64,000 nt of DNA from Brachybacterium epidermidis (GTDB lineage Bacteria > Actinomycetota > Actinomycetes > Actinomycetales > Dermabacteraceae). The stretch is taken from assembly GCF_015209585.1 (NCBI RefSeq), contig NZ_JADEYR010000007.1, positions 59,795-123,794 on the forward strand, in the 5' to 3' direction. The notes below the pieces were generated by a model. It saw only the letters and a program-made list of their open reading frames with translations. It did not search any database and was not told the DNA's origin. The first letter of the stretch is position 1, and each line of letters opens with the position of its first letter. A program made the translations under genes and the position numbers. Below are positions 1 through 8,164 of the stretch, piece by piece.

Positions 1-127
1 TGGCCACCTTGTCGCCCACCAGGGCATTGGTCAGGGTGGACTTGCCGACGTTGGGACGACCCACCAGGGCCACGAAGCCGGAGCGGTGCTGCGCTCGGTC
101 CTGTGGTGCGGTCTGCTCACTGCTCAC
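1..127 (-). CDS. era: GTPase Era, N-terminal fragment (runs off window)
   Basis: The 42 visible codons read inward from a GTG at 127 and contain the P-loop GRPNVGKST followed by [10 protein letters not shown], the G1 region of Era. Era is a GTPase that binds 16S rRNA during maturation of the 30S subunit. Its start overlaps the last 11 bases of the upstream membrane-protein gene, so the two are probably translationally coupled. It is the last visible gene of a HIT-phoH-ybeY-CNNM-era operon, an order common in actinobacteria. The rest of the protein lies outside the window, so completeness cannot be judged. Confidence 0.93.
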   Translation of the reverse strand, partial: MSSEQTAPQDRAQHRSGFVALVGRPNVGKSTLTNALVGDKVA

Positions 128-1484
128 GGGTGTCCTCCTGCGGGGTGGGGCGGTCAGGGCCGATCGGATCGGCTGCCATGGAGCCGCCGGTGGGATGGTC
201 GTCGTCCTCGCCGGGCCCGGCGGCGCGGGAGACCAGCAGGGTCGAGAGCCGCTTGCGCCGGCCGGTGGTCCTCTCGCCCTCGAGCTGCAGGCCATGGATG
301 CTGCCGCGGGAGCCGACGATGGGGACGCGGCCGATGGCCTTGCCCAGCAGACCGCCGATGCTGTCGACGTCCTCGTCCTCGATGTCCAGGCCGAACAGCT
401 CCCCCACTTCGGTGACGCTCTCCCGGGCCGGCACCCGGTACACCCCGTCGCCCAGGTCCTCGATCTGGGGCTCGCTGCGGTCGTGCTCGTCCTCGATGTC
501 GCCCACGATCTCCTCGACCACGTCCTCGATGGTGACGATGCCGGAGACCCCGCCGTACTCGTCCACCACGATCGCGATGTGCACGTGGCTGGTCTGCATC
601 TGCTGCAGTACCACATCGGCCGAGACGAACTCGGGGACGAAGTGGGCGCGGCGCGCGATGTCCTCGACAGCGCGGTCCGGGCGCGGATCCCACGGGGAGT
701 GGATCGCCCGCATGACGTCCTTGACGTAGAGCATGCCCAGCACGTCGTCGACGCTCTCGCCCACCACCGGGATGCGGGAGAAGCCCGAGCGCACGAACAG
801 CCGCACGGCCTGCTCGGCGGTGGCGCCGGCGGCGATGGCGAGCATGTCGGTGCGAGGCACCATGAGCTCGCGCACGATGGTGTCGCGCAGGTCGAACACG
901 CCCTGGATCATGTCGTGCTCGACGATCTCCAGGTGCTGCTTCTCCAGGGCGCGGTCCACGCTGGAGCGCAGCTCGGGATCGACGCCGTAGGGGCCGTCCT
1001 CCCGGTCGGCACCCGGGGTGACCACGCTGCTGACGGCGATCAGTGCGCTCGCAGGCGGCCACAGCAGCGTGCGCACCGCAGCGATCAGACCGGAGGTGGA
1101 GATCAGCACGGACTCCGGCCGGCGCCTGCCGATGGTGCGGGGGGAGGCCGACAGTCCGATGAACAGTCCGACGGACGAGATGGCCAGGGCCACCAGCACC
1201 GGCACCACCCAGCCGTCCAGCCACAGGAACACCAGCGCGGTGACCGCCACCGCCATCACTGCCTCGGCGAGGATGCGGCCCAGGCCCACGGCGGCCTGGG
1301 TGCGGCGGGAGTCCTCGTGCTGGCGCAGCACCCGGCGCCGCAGCCCCTCGGGGCGCTCCTCCAGGGCACGCTCGAGAGCGGAACGGGTCGTGGCGGCGAG
1401 GGCCGAATCCGCTGCGGTGAGCACAGCGCCGATCACCAGGCCCACCATGGCCACAGGGATCAGGATCCCGGCGGCGAGCATCAT
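117..1484 (-). CDS. CNNM/CorC-type hemolysin family protein with CBS pair
   Basis: The 455-residue protein starts at the ATG at 1484, which overlaps the ybeY stop in an ATGA junction. Layout: a DUF21/CNNM membrane region in the first ~120 residues ([15 protein letters not shown] and later hydrophobic segments), then two CBS domains ([11 protein letters not shown]... and [20 protein letters not shown]), then a C-terminal CorC_HlyC domain ([19 protein letters not shown]). Such proteins are linked to Mg2+/Co2+ export; the name hemolysin is historical. An open frame continues upstream of the ATG, but it lies inside ybeY in another frame and is not coding. Confidence 0.92.
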   Translation of the reverse strand: MMLAAGILIPVAMVGLVIGAVLTAADSALAATTRSALERALEERPEGLRRRVLRQHEDSRRTQAAVGLGRILAEAVMAVAVTALVFLWLDGWVVPVLVALAISSVGLFIGLSASPRTIGRRRPESVLISTSGLIAAVRTLLWPPASALIAVSSVVTPGADREDGPYGVDPELRSSVDRALEKQHLEIVEHDMIQGVFDLRDTIVRELMVPRTDMLAIAAGATAEQAVRLFVRSGFSRIPVVGESVDDVLGMLYVKDVMRAIHSPWDPRPDRAVEDIARRAHFVPEFVSADVVLQQMQTSHVHIAIVVDEYGGVSGIVTIEDVVEEIVGDIEDEHDRSEPQIEDLGDGVYRVPARESVTEVGELFGLDIEDEDVDSIGGLLGKAIGRVPIVGSRGSIHGLQLEGERTTGRRKRLSTLLVSRAAGPGEDDDHPTGGSMAADPIGPDRPTPQEDTREQ

Positions 1485-1942
1485 GCGTCGCGGCGGGAGG
1501 CCAGGAAGGTCAGCAGCAGCTTGCGCTGCAGGTCGAACATCACCCGCCGCTCCTCCTCCTCGGCGTGGTCGTAGCCGAGCAGGTGGAGGATGGAGTGGCA
1601 GGTCAGCAGCAGCATCTCCTCGACGGCGCTGTGACCGGACTCGGCTGCCTGGCGGGAGGCGACGGCAGGGCAGATCACCACGTCGCCCAGCAGCCCCTCG
1701 GGGGCGGGACGGTCGGCGGTGCCGGGGGTCAACTCGTCCATCGGGAAGCTGAGCACGTCGGTGGGACCGGGCTCGTCCATCCACTGCACGTGCAGGCGCT
1801 CCATGGCCTCCTCGTCCACGAACAGGATGGACAGCTCGGTGGCGGGGTGCAGATGGAGGGCCTCGAACACGAAGCGGGCCAGGTGCACGAACTCCTTCTC
1901 GTCCACCTGGGCGGTGGTCTCGTTGCGCACTTCGATGGTCAT
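1481..1942 (-). CDS. ybeY: Endoribonuclease YbeY
   Basis: A 153-residue single-domain protein with the UPF0054 zinc-binding signature, seen as CHSILHLLGYDH, whose three histidines bind the metal. YbeY acts in 16S rRNA 3'-end maturation and 70S quality control. The start was taken at MTIEVRN because GAGGAG lies just upstream of it. The longer frame to 1966 would overlap phoH. It lies between phoH and the CNNM gene with 4-base or shorter junctions, which indicates one transcript. Confidence 0.93.
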   Translation of the reverse strand: MTIEVRNETTAQVDEKEFVHLARFVFEALHLHPATELSILFVDEEAMERLHVQWMDEPGPTDVLSFPMDELTPGTADRPAPEGLLGDVVICPAVASRQAAESGHSAVEEMLLLTCHSILHLLGYDHAEEEERRVMFDLQRKLLLTFLASRRDA

Positions 1943-1943
1943 C

Positions 1944-3011
1944 TCATGCTCCTCTGCCGGTGCCACGACCCGAGCTGCTGCCGCGGCCGCGGGTGTCCCG
2001 GCTGCCGCCGGGACCCACCTCCCAGCGGCCGTAGGCCTCGACGATGTCGCTGACCAGGCGGTGGCGCACCACGTCCCGCGGGGACAGGCGGCAGAAGGAG
2101 ATGTCCTCCACCCCGCTGAGAACCTGCTCCACCACCCGCAGGCCGCTCTTGGTGCCGCCGGGCAGGTCCACCTGGGTGACGTCGCCGGTGACCACCATGG
2201 TGGAGTTGAAGCCGAGGCGGGTCAGGAACATCTTCATCTGCTCGGGCGTGGGGTTCTGCGCCTCGTCCAGGATGATGAACGCGTCGTTGAGGGTGCGGCC
2301 GCGCATGTACGCCAGCGGCGCCACCTCGATGGTGCCGGCACCCATCAGACGCGGGATGGACTCCGGGTCCAGCATGTCGTGCAGGGCGTCGTACAGGGGG
2401 CGCAGGTACGGGTCGATCTTCTCGTTGAGGCTGCCGGGCAGGAAGCCCAGCCGCTCCCCCGCCTCCACGGCGGGGCGGGTGAGGATGATCCGGTTGATCT
2501 GCTTGGAGAGCAGCTGCTGCACCGCCATCGCCACCGCGAGGTAGGTCTTGCCGGTACCGGCCGGGCCGATGCCGAAGGTGATGGTCGAGGACTCGATGGC
2601 CTCGATGTAGGACTTCTGCCCCATGGTCTTGGGGCGGATGGTGCGCCCGCGGGAGGACAGGATGGTGCGGGAGAGCACCTGCTCGAGCCTCTCCCCCTGG
2701 GCCCGGTCGTCGCCGTACAGGCTCACCGCCCGCTGCACGGCCTCGGCGGTGACGGCCTGGCCGGTGGCGGCGAGCTCGATCAGGGAGCGCACGATGTGCT
2801 CGCTGCGGCGCAGCGCCTCCTCGGTGCCGCGCAGCGTGATCTGATGCCCGCGCACGTGCACGTCGGTGTCGGGGACCTGCTCCTCGAGCGCCGCGAGAGC
2901 CTGGTCGTTCTCCCCCAGCACCTGGAAGGGGCTGAGATGATCGGGGATGGCCAGGCGACGCTCGATCACCTCTGGGCTGCGCCCGGGGGCGGGAGTGAAG
3001 GGATCGGTCAC
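1944..3011 (-). CDS. PhoH-like ATPase
   Basis: A 355-residue PhoH-family P-loop protein. Walker A is GPAGTGKTYLA and Walker B is FIILDEAQN; MGQKSYIEAIESSTITFGIGPAG is the conserved approach to the P-loop. PhoH ATPases are thought to be RNA-associated helicase-like enzymes, and the ybeY neighbourhood supports an RNA role. Translation starts at a GTG that overlaps the HIT stop codon (GTGA), with AGGAGAACT as ribosome binding site. The C-terminal tail is Gly/Arg/Ser-rich (GGSRDTRGRGSSSGRG), which may contact nucleic acid. Confidence 0.93.
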   Translation of the reverse strand: MTDPFTPAPGRSPEVIERRLAIPDHLSPFQVLGENDQALAALEEQVPDTDVHVRGHQITLRGTEEALRRSEHIVRSLIELAATGQAVTAEAVQRAVSLYGDDRAQGERLEQVLSRTILSSRGRTIRPKTMGQKSYIEAIESSTITFGIGPAGTGKTYLAVAMAVQQLLSKQINRIILTRPAVEAGERLGFLPGSLNEKIDPYLRPLYDALHDMLDPESIPRLMGAGTIEVAPLAYMRGRTLNDAFIILDEAQNPTPEQMKMFLTRLGFNSTMVVTGDVTQVDLPGGTKSGLRVVEQVLSGVEDISFCRLSPRDVVRHRLVSDIVEAYGRWEVGPGGSRDTRGRGSSSGRGTGRGA

Positions 3012-3370
3012 AGTTCTCCTTCTGCGAGCTCTCCGCTCGCCAGGACATGCGCGTGCACGTGGAAGACGGTCTGTCCGGCGTTCGCACCGGTGTTGAAAAC
3101 GAGGCGGAAGTCGCCGTCGGCGAGCTTCTGAGCCAGGGACCCGGCCACTGCCACCACGTGCGCCAGCTGCTCCGGCTGGTGGGCGAGCTCACGTACGTCG
3201 GCGCGGTGCTCGCGGGGCACCACCAGCACGTGCACGGGGGCCTGGGGGCTCAGGTCCTTGAAGGCGACCACCTGGTCGTCCTCGTGGACGCGCTCGGAGG
3301 GGATCTCACCGGCGACGATCTTGCAGAACACGCAGTCCTCGTCGCGGCGTTCGGCGGCGTCGTTGTTCAT
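3008..3370 (-). CDS. HIT family hydrolase
   Basis: A 120-residue histidine-triad protein with the triad HVHAHVL near the C-terminus and the conserved CVFCKIVAGEIPS near the N-terminus. It belongs to the Hint/HinT branch (purine-nucleotide phosphoramidase). There is no Shine-Dalgarno before the ATG; instead TAGACT ends 7 bases upstream, so this first gene of the operon is probably leaderless. A longer in-frame start at 3463 was rejected because the added residues resemble no HIT N-terminus. Confidence 0.92.
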   Translation of the reverse strand: MNNDAAERRDEDCVFCKIVAGEIPSERVHEDDQVVAFKDLSPQAPVHVLVVPREHRADVRELAHQPEQLAHVVAVAGSLAQKLADGDFRLVFNTGANAGQTVFHVHAHVLASGELAEGEL

Positions 3371-3377
3371 GGGGGGA

Positions 3378-3383
3378 AGTCTA
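3378..3383 (-). promoter_or_regulatory. Leaderless promoter -10 of HIT operon
   Basis: TAGACT, then 7 bases, then the ATG. The spacing puts the transcription start at or next to the first base of the start codon. No ribosome binding site is present. Confidence 0.55.
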
Positions 3384-3468
3384 CGGGAGCGTGTGCGGCC
3401 CGGCTCAGAGCGATGCACGCCACAGCAGGATCGAGAACATCGGCCATGCGGGAGGGGTTGCACTACCC

Positions 3469-4020
3469 ATGACGAGAATCGGACTGCTCATCGCCAGTGT
3501 TCGCCCCAACCGTGTCGGGGAGCACATCGCCCAGTGGGTGCGCGACGGCCTCGATGCCCGCGAGCACGAGGTCGAGATCGATCTGATCGACCTGCGGGAG
3601 ACCGTCCTTCCCGCCTTCGACGGGCTCACCAGCCCCAAGGCCGATCCCACCAAGACCACCGATCACGCGCGCGCCTGGGGTGAGCGGATCGAGGCGCTGG
3701 ACGCCCTGATCATCGTGACCCCGGAGTACAACGGCTCCTACCCCGGTGCTCTGAAGAACGCGATCGACTACCTGCACCAGGAGTGGAGCGGCCTGCCGGT
3801 GCTGCTGGTCGGCTACGGCTGGGGAGCCGGGGCCGGAGTCCTCGAGCTGCTGGAGAGCCTGATGACCCACGTGGGGGCCGACGTCATGGGCTCCGTGGGC
3901 CTCGCCTTCCCGGCGGATCTCTCCCTCGAGGGCGAGATCCACGTGGGCGAGGAGAAGCTCACCGCCCTGCGTGAGGGATTGGAGACGCTCGAGGCCAAGG
4001 TGCTCACCTCCGTCGCCTGA
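3469..4020 (+). CDS. NADPH-dependent FMN reductase family protein
   Basis: A 183-residue flavodoxin-fold protein. The N-terminus RIGLLIASVRPNRVGEHIA is the flavin phosphate-binding loop, and TPEYNGSYPGALKNAIDYL is the family hallmark. It likely reduces FMN or quinones with NADPH in the cytoplasm. The start is the ATG at 3469; GGGAGGGG lies rather far upstream. The gene is inverted between HIT and rsmE, two genes that are usually neighbours on one strand, so it looks like a lineage-specific insertion. The exact substrate cannot be told. Confidence 0.88.
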   Translation: MTRIGLLIASVRPNRVGEHIAQWVRDGLDAREHEVEIDLIDLRETVLPAFDGLTSPKADPTKTTDHARAWGERIEALDALIIVTPEYNGSYPGALKNAIDYLHQEWSGLPVLLVGYGWGAGAGVLELLESLMTHVGADVMGSVGLAFPADLSLEGEIHVGEEKLTALREGLETLEAKVLTSVA

Positions 4021-4028
4021 CGGGGGAT

Positions 4029-4850
4029 TCAACCCCAGCGCCCGATCAGAGCACTGAGCACGGCGATCGCAGCGGGGCCGGCGGTCGAGGAGCGCAGCAC
4101 CTCGGGCCCCAGCAGCACGCTGCGCGCCCCCGCCTCACGCAGCTGGACGAGCTCGCCGTCGGCGATCCCGCCCTCAGGGCCGACCAGGACGATGATCTGC
4201 GCCGCTGCGCCCACGGAAGCCGACGCCGCATCCGCGGCCGATCTGCGGCCCATCCTCCGCAGCTCGTCGGCCAGACTCATCAGGCCCACGGATTCCTGCT
4301 CGTGCAGCACCAGCACCAGGGACCCTGCCTCGGTGCATCGGCGCACCTCGTCGACCAGCTGCATGGTGCTCACCGGCTCGTCCACCCTCGGGATACCGGG
4401 GCGGCGGCACTGCTTGACCGCTGCTCGGACGGTGTTCTCCCATTTGGCGCGGCCCTTGCGCTGCTTCTCGCCGCGCCACACGGCGACGGACCGCTCGGCC
4501 TGCCAGGGCACCACGCGATCCACCCCGAGCTCGGTGGCCGATTCGACGGCCTGCTCGTCGCGTCCTCCGGTGGCCAGGGCCTGCACCAGCGTCAGCCGCG
4601 GCGTGCGCCGGGCGGGGGCCGACGGCCCCGCCAGCAGGTGCAGGTCCAGGGCCTCCTTGCGGGCGGCCGTGACCTCGGCGAGCACCTGGCGGCCGGCGGC
4701 ATCGGTGAGCAGGATCTGCTCCCCTACGCCGAGGCGCGCCACCTTCGCCGCGTGGCGGCCCTCCTCGCCGTCCAGGGTGAGGGCAGCGCCCCTGCCGGCA
4801 TGCTCCAGCGCGTCGTCGAGGATCAGGAAGGCGGGCGGCGTGGTGGGCAT
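4029..4850 (-). CDS. rsmE: 16S rRNA (uracil(1498)-N(3))-methyltransferase RsmE
   Basis: A 273-residue SPOUT methyltransferase. The C-terminal AdoMet-binding knot is visible in IIVLVGPEGGIADGELVQL and VLLGPEVLRSSTAGPAAI, and the N-terminal PUA-like part includes GEEGRHAAKVARLGVGEQI. It methylates U1498 of 16S rRNA. The ATG lies two bases after the dnaJ stop, so the gene belongs to the hrcA-dnaJ-rsmE operon. Confidence 0.95.
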   Translation of the reverse strand: MPTTPPAFLILDDALEHAGRGAALTLDGEEGRHAAKVARLGVGEQILLTDAAGRQVLAEVTAARKEALDLHLLAGPSAPARRTPRLTLVQALATGGRDEQAVESATELGVDRVVPWQAERSVAVWRGEKQRKGRAKWENTVRAAVKQCRRPGIPRVDEPVSTMQLVDEVRRCTEAGSLVLVLHEQESVGLMSLADELRRMGRRSAADAASASVGAAAQIIVLVGPEGGIADGELVQLREAGARSVLLGPEVLRSSTAGPAAIAVLSALIGRWG

Positions 4851-4852
4851 GA

Positions 4853-5986
4853 TCAGAGGTCGCGCAGGCGCTCGCGGAGCTTGGCGAAGGGGCCCTGGCC
4901 CTTGCGGCGGGTGGCCTCGTCGCCGCGGATGCGGGCGAACTGCTCGAGCAGGTCACGCTCCTCGTCCGAGAGCGAGGTGGGGATGTCCACGTCCAGCACC
5001 ACCCGGATGTCGCCGCGGCGCTCGCGCCGCAAGGGGGTGACGCCCAGGCCCTTCAGGGTGATCTCCTCGCCGGGCTGGGCGCCGGGCCGGATGTCCAGCT
5101 GCTGCACCCCGTCGAAGGTCTCCAGCGGCACGGTGGCACCGAGCGCGGCGGAGGTCATCGGCACCTCGACGGTGGTGACCAGGTCCTCGCCGTCGCGGTC
5201 GAACATGTCGTGATCGGCGACGGTGAGCTCGACGAAGAGGTCTCCAGCCGGCCCGCCGGCCTCACCCACCTCTCCCTCGCCGCGCAGCTGGATCCGGGTG
5301 CCGTTCTCCACCCCGGAGGGCACGCGCACGGTGACGGTGCGCTCGGTGGTGACGCGGCCGTGCCCGGAGCACGCGGTGCACGGGGACTCGATGACGTCGC
5401 CGTGGCCCTCGCAGGTCGGGCAGGGGGCCATGGTGACCATCTGGCCCAGCAGCGACTGAGCCACGCGCTGCACGTGGCCGGAGCCTCCACAGGCGGTGCA
5501 GCGGGTGGGGCTGGTGCCGGGCTCGCAGCACGAGCCGTTGCAGCGCTCGCAGCGACCCGCGGTGCGGAAGCGGATCTCCTTCTCGGTGCCGAACACGACG
5601 TCACGCAGCTCGATGCCCACGCGGCGCAGCACGTCGCTGCCGCGGCGCTGGCGCGGGATCGGGCCCTGCCCACGGCCGCCTCGCATCCCGGCGGCACCGG
5701 CGAACATGTCGAAGATGTCGTTGAAGTCGAAGCTGGCGCCGCCCCCGGGGAACCCGCCGGGGAAGCCGCCCATGCCGGGGCCTCCGCCCATGTCGTACTG
5801 TCGGCGCTTGTCGGCGTGGGAGAGGGTCTCGTACGCCTGGGAGACCTTCTTGAACCGCTCGGCGGCGTCCGGATCGGGGTTGACGTCCGGGTGCAGGGTG
5901 CGAGCCAGCTTGCGGTACGCCTTCTTGATCTCCTCGGTGGAGGCGTCACGGGAGACACCGAGCAGGTCGTAGTAATCGTCGTTCAC
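4853..5986 (-). CDS. dnaJ: Chaperone DnaJ (type I, DnaJ2-like)
   Basis: A 377-residue co-chaperone. The J domain (residues 1-70) has the HPD motif in [14 protein letters not shown] Gly/Phe-rich linker follows ([16 protein letters not shown]), then a zinc-finger region with four CxxC units (CERC, CTAC, CPTC, CTAC), then the C-terminal substrate-binding domain. The first zinc unit reads CERCNGSC, a slight departure from CxxCxGxG. Start is the GTG at 5986 with GAGGA upstream. It stimulates DnaK ATPase and is co-transcribed with hrcA, so it should be heat-induced through the CIRCE element. Confidence 0.95.
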   Translation of the reverse strand: MNDDYYDLLGVSRDASTEEIKKAYRKLARTLHPDVNPDPDAAERFKKVSQAYETLSHADKRRQYDMGGGPGMGGFPGGFPGGGASFDFNDIFDMFAGAAGMRGGRGQGPIPRQRRGSDVLRRVGIELRDVVFGTEKEIRFRTAGRCERCNGSCCEPGTSPTRCTACGGSGHVQRVAQSLLGQMVTMAPCPTCEGHGDVIESPCTACSGHGRVTTERTVTVRVPSGVENGTRIQLRGEGEVGEAGGPAGDLFVELTVADHDMFDRDGEDLVTTVEVPMTSAALGATVPLETFDGVQQLDIRPGAQPGEEITLKGLGVTPLRRERRGDIRVVLDVDIPTSLSDEERDLLEQFARIRGDEATRRKGQGPFAKLRERLRDL

Positions 5987-6059
5987 TGTGCGAAGTCCTC
6001 AGGAAGGGAGACGGTGGTAGCGGGGGCGCTCGTCCCGGGCTGCGGGACGCGGCGCCGTG

Positions 6060-7109
6060 TCATTCCAGGTAGCGGGAGACGTAGCGGGCGATGGCCTGCA
6101 CGGTCGAGATCCCGGTGACGTAGTCCATGCGGGTGGGGCCGAGGATCGCCATGTGCGAGCCCGCACCGTACCCGGCGCCGACCACGGCGGCCTGGGTGAG
6201 GGCCTCGGTCTGCAGCTCCGAGCCGATGCGCACCTCGACCGAGCCGGGCTTGGCGTGCATCTCGGTGAACAGGCGCAGCAGCACCAGCTGCTCCTCGAGC
6301 ACGTCCAGCAGCGGCTCCACATCGCGGGCGAAGTCCTCGGCGGAGCGGGCGATGTTGGCGGTGCCGGCCATCATGATCCTGTCCTCCGCGCGGGAAGCGG
6401 CCAGGATGCGCAGCGCCGTGACGACCTCCTCGACACTGGGCCGGTCCGCTGCCGGCTGGGCATCGATCAGCTCCAGCAGCGCCCGTTCGACGTCGGTGAC
6501 CTCATGGTCGGCGACGGCCCGGTTCAGCTGGTCCCGCAGCCCCTGGTAGAAGGCGTCCTCCCGAGCGGCCAGCAGCGGCACGGTGCGCTGATCCACCCGG
6601 CCGGACTCGGTGATCAGCACCACCAGCAGCAGGGAGTCGGCCACCTTCACCAGCTCGACGTGGCGGATCCGCGCCTGCTTGCGGGCCGGGTACTGCACCA
6701 TCGCCACCTGATGGGTGGTCTGGGCCAGCAGCCGTACGGTGCGCAGCAGCAGCTCCTCGACGTCACCGGCATCCTCCAGGAACGCCTGGATGGCGCGGCG
6801 TTCGGGGGCCGACAGCGGCTTCACGGTGGCCACGTGGTCCACGAAGGTGCGGTAGCCCTTGTCCGTGGGGACGCGACCGGCGGAGGTGTGGGGCTGGGTG
6901 ATCAGCCCCTCCTCCTCGAGCACCGACATGTCGTTGCGCACCGTGGCGGCGGAGACCCCGAGATCGTGCCGGTCCAGCAGGGACTTGGAGCCGACGGGTT
7001 CGCGGGTGGAGACGTAGTCCTCGACGATCGCGCCGAGGATCTGCAGCTTCCTGCTGTCCGTTGGTCTCACCTCCTGCAGGGACCTGCTGGTGCCGGGCAG
7101 GGCGCTCAC
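6060..7109 (-). CDS. hrcA: Heat-inducible transcriptional repressor HrcA
   Basis: A 349-residue repressor. The N-terminal winged helix is seen as RKLQILGAIVEDYVSTREPVGSKSL and ATVRNDMSVLEEEGLITQPHTSAGRVPTDKGYR, and the C-terminal domain ends in the typical ARYVSRYLE. HrcA binds CIRCE and is kept active by GroEL. A CIRCE element lies 15 bases upstream of the GTG at 7109, so autoregulation is expected. An alternative GTG at 7067 (VRPTDSRKLQ) is possible, although AGGAGG directly abuts it. Confidence 0.95.
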   Translation of the reverse strand: MSALPGTSRSLQEVRPTDSRKLQILGAIVEDYVSTREPVGSKSLLDRHDLGVSAATVRNDMSVLEEEGLITQPHTSAGRVPTDKGYRTFVDHVATVKPLSAPERRAIQAFLEDAGDVEELLLRTVRLLAQTTHQVAMVQYPARKQARIRHVELVKVADSLLLVVLITESGRVDQRTVPLLAAREDAFYQGLRDQLNRAVADHEVTDVERALLELIDAQPAADRPSVEEVVTALRILAASRAEDRIMMAGTANIARSAEDFARDVEPLLDVLEEQLVLLRLFTEMHAKPGSVEVRIGSELQTEALTQAAVVGAGYGAGSHMAILGPTRMDYVTGISTVQAIARYVSRYLE

Positions 7110-7124
7110 GCCCGGCCACCAGGA

Positions 7125-7151
7125 TTAGCACTGGGGGATGTCGAGTGCCAA
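7125..7151 (-). promoter_or_regulatory. CIRCE operator (HrcA binding site)
   Basis: On the plus strand TTAGCACTG, nine bases, GAGTGCCAA. The consensus is TTAGCACTC-N9-GAGTGCTAA, so each arm has one mismatch and the spacer length is exact. On the minus strand TTGGCA lies at a plausible -35 and GCTAAT at a plausible -10, so the operator appears to be embedded in the hrcA promoter. Confidence 0.92.
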
Positions 7152-7266
7152 TCCTACGCGCTCACGACCTGTCCTCAGCGAACCGGGCAGGAGGCGTTCG
7201 CCACGAGCCGAGACCGCCGCCGTCCGGGACCGATGCGAGACGGTCACCCGGCGTGGCGCCTCGGTG

Positions 7267-7272
7267 TACGGT
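7267..7272 (+). promoter_or_regulatory. Leaderless promoter -10 of DUF3097 gene
   Basis: TACGGT, then 7 bases, then the GTG start at 7280. No ribosome binding site lies between them. Confidence 0.5.
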
Positions 7273-7279
7273 GTGCGCC

Positions 7280-8164
7280 GTGCCCGACCGCTCTTCCCCC
7301 TCCTTCGACCGCTACGGCCGCGACGTGCTCTCCTCCGAGCCTCCGCCGCACCACCGCCGCCGTCCCGCCGCCCGCGAGGTTCCCGCCCAGCGGGACCTGG
7401 TGGTCGAGGACGCGGCGACCGGGTACACCGGCGCGATCACCCGCGTGGAGAAGGCCGGCGGTGTGCACGTGGTCGAGCTCGAGGACGCACGTGGCCGCCG
7501 CCGCGGCTTCCCCCTGGGGCCCGGGTTCATGATCGACGGCAAGCCGGTGGTGCTCACCCTCCCCCAGCGGGCTCCAGCACCCAGCGGCCCCAAGCGCTCC
7601 GCGAGCGGCTCGGTGTACGTCGAGGGCGCGAAGGCCAGGACCGCCCGCGCCTCCCGGATCTGGGTCGAGGGCAAGCACGACGCCGAACTGGTGCAGAAGG
7701 TGTGGGGTCACGACCTGCGCATCGAAGGAGTCGTCGTCGAGCAGCTCGAGGGCGCCGACAACCTCGTGGAGCGAGTGCAGGCTTTCGGTCCCGGCCCGGG
7801 ACGCCGGCTCGGTGTGCTGGTGGACCACCTGGTGACCGGCTCCAAGGAGTCCCGGATCGCCGAGCAGGTGATGCGCCTGCCCGGCGCCCCCGGCAACGTG
7901 ATCGTGCTGGGGCACCCCTACGTGGACGTGTGGCAGGCGGTGCGCCCGGCACGCGTGGGCCTGAAGGCATGGCCGCACGTGCCCCGCGGCACCGACATCA
8001 AGGTGGGAACGCTCAAGGCCCTGGGCTGGCCGCACTCCGATCAGGCCGACATCGCCGAGGGCTGGCAGCGCATCCTGGCCACCGTCCGCTCCTACGCCGA
8101 CGTCGAGCCCACCCTGTCCGGGCGGATCGAGGAGCTCATCGACTGGGTGACCGTCGAGGGGTGA
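7280..8164 (+). CDS. DUF3097 family protein
   Basis: A 294-residue actinobacterial protein of unknown function. The conserved core is VWQAVRPARVGLKAWPHVP followed by DIKVGTLKALGWPH, with RIWVEGKHDAELVQKVWG in the middle, which resembles a Toprim-like segment. The start was set at the GTG at 7280 (PDRSSPSFDRYGRDVL) because a TANNNT box is correctly spaced and the upstream frame looks non-coding. It is divergent from hrcA, and the short intergenic gap holds the CIRCE site. I do not assign a function. Confidence 0.85.
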   Translation: MPDRSSPSFDRYGRDVLSSEPPPHHRRRPAAREVPAQRDLVVEDAATGYTGAITRVEKAGGVHVVELEDARGRRRGFPLGPGFMIDGKPVVLTLPQRAPAPSGPKRSASGSVYVEGAKARTARASRIWVEGKHDAELVQKVWGHDLRIEGVVVEQLEGADNLVERVQAFGPGPGRRLGVLVDHLVTGSKESRIAEQVMRLPGAPGNVIVLGHPYVDVWQAVRPARVGLKAWPHVPRGTDIKVGTLKALGWPHSDQADIAEGWQRILATVRSYADVEPTLSGRIEELIDWVTVEG

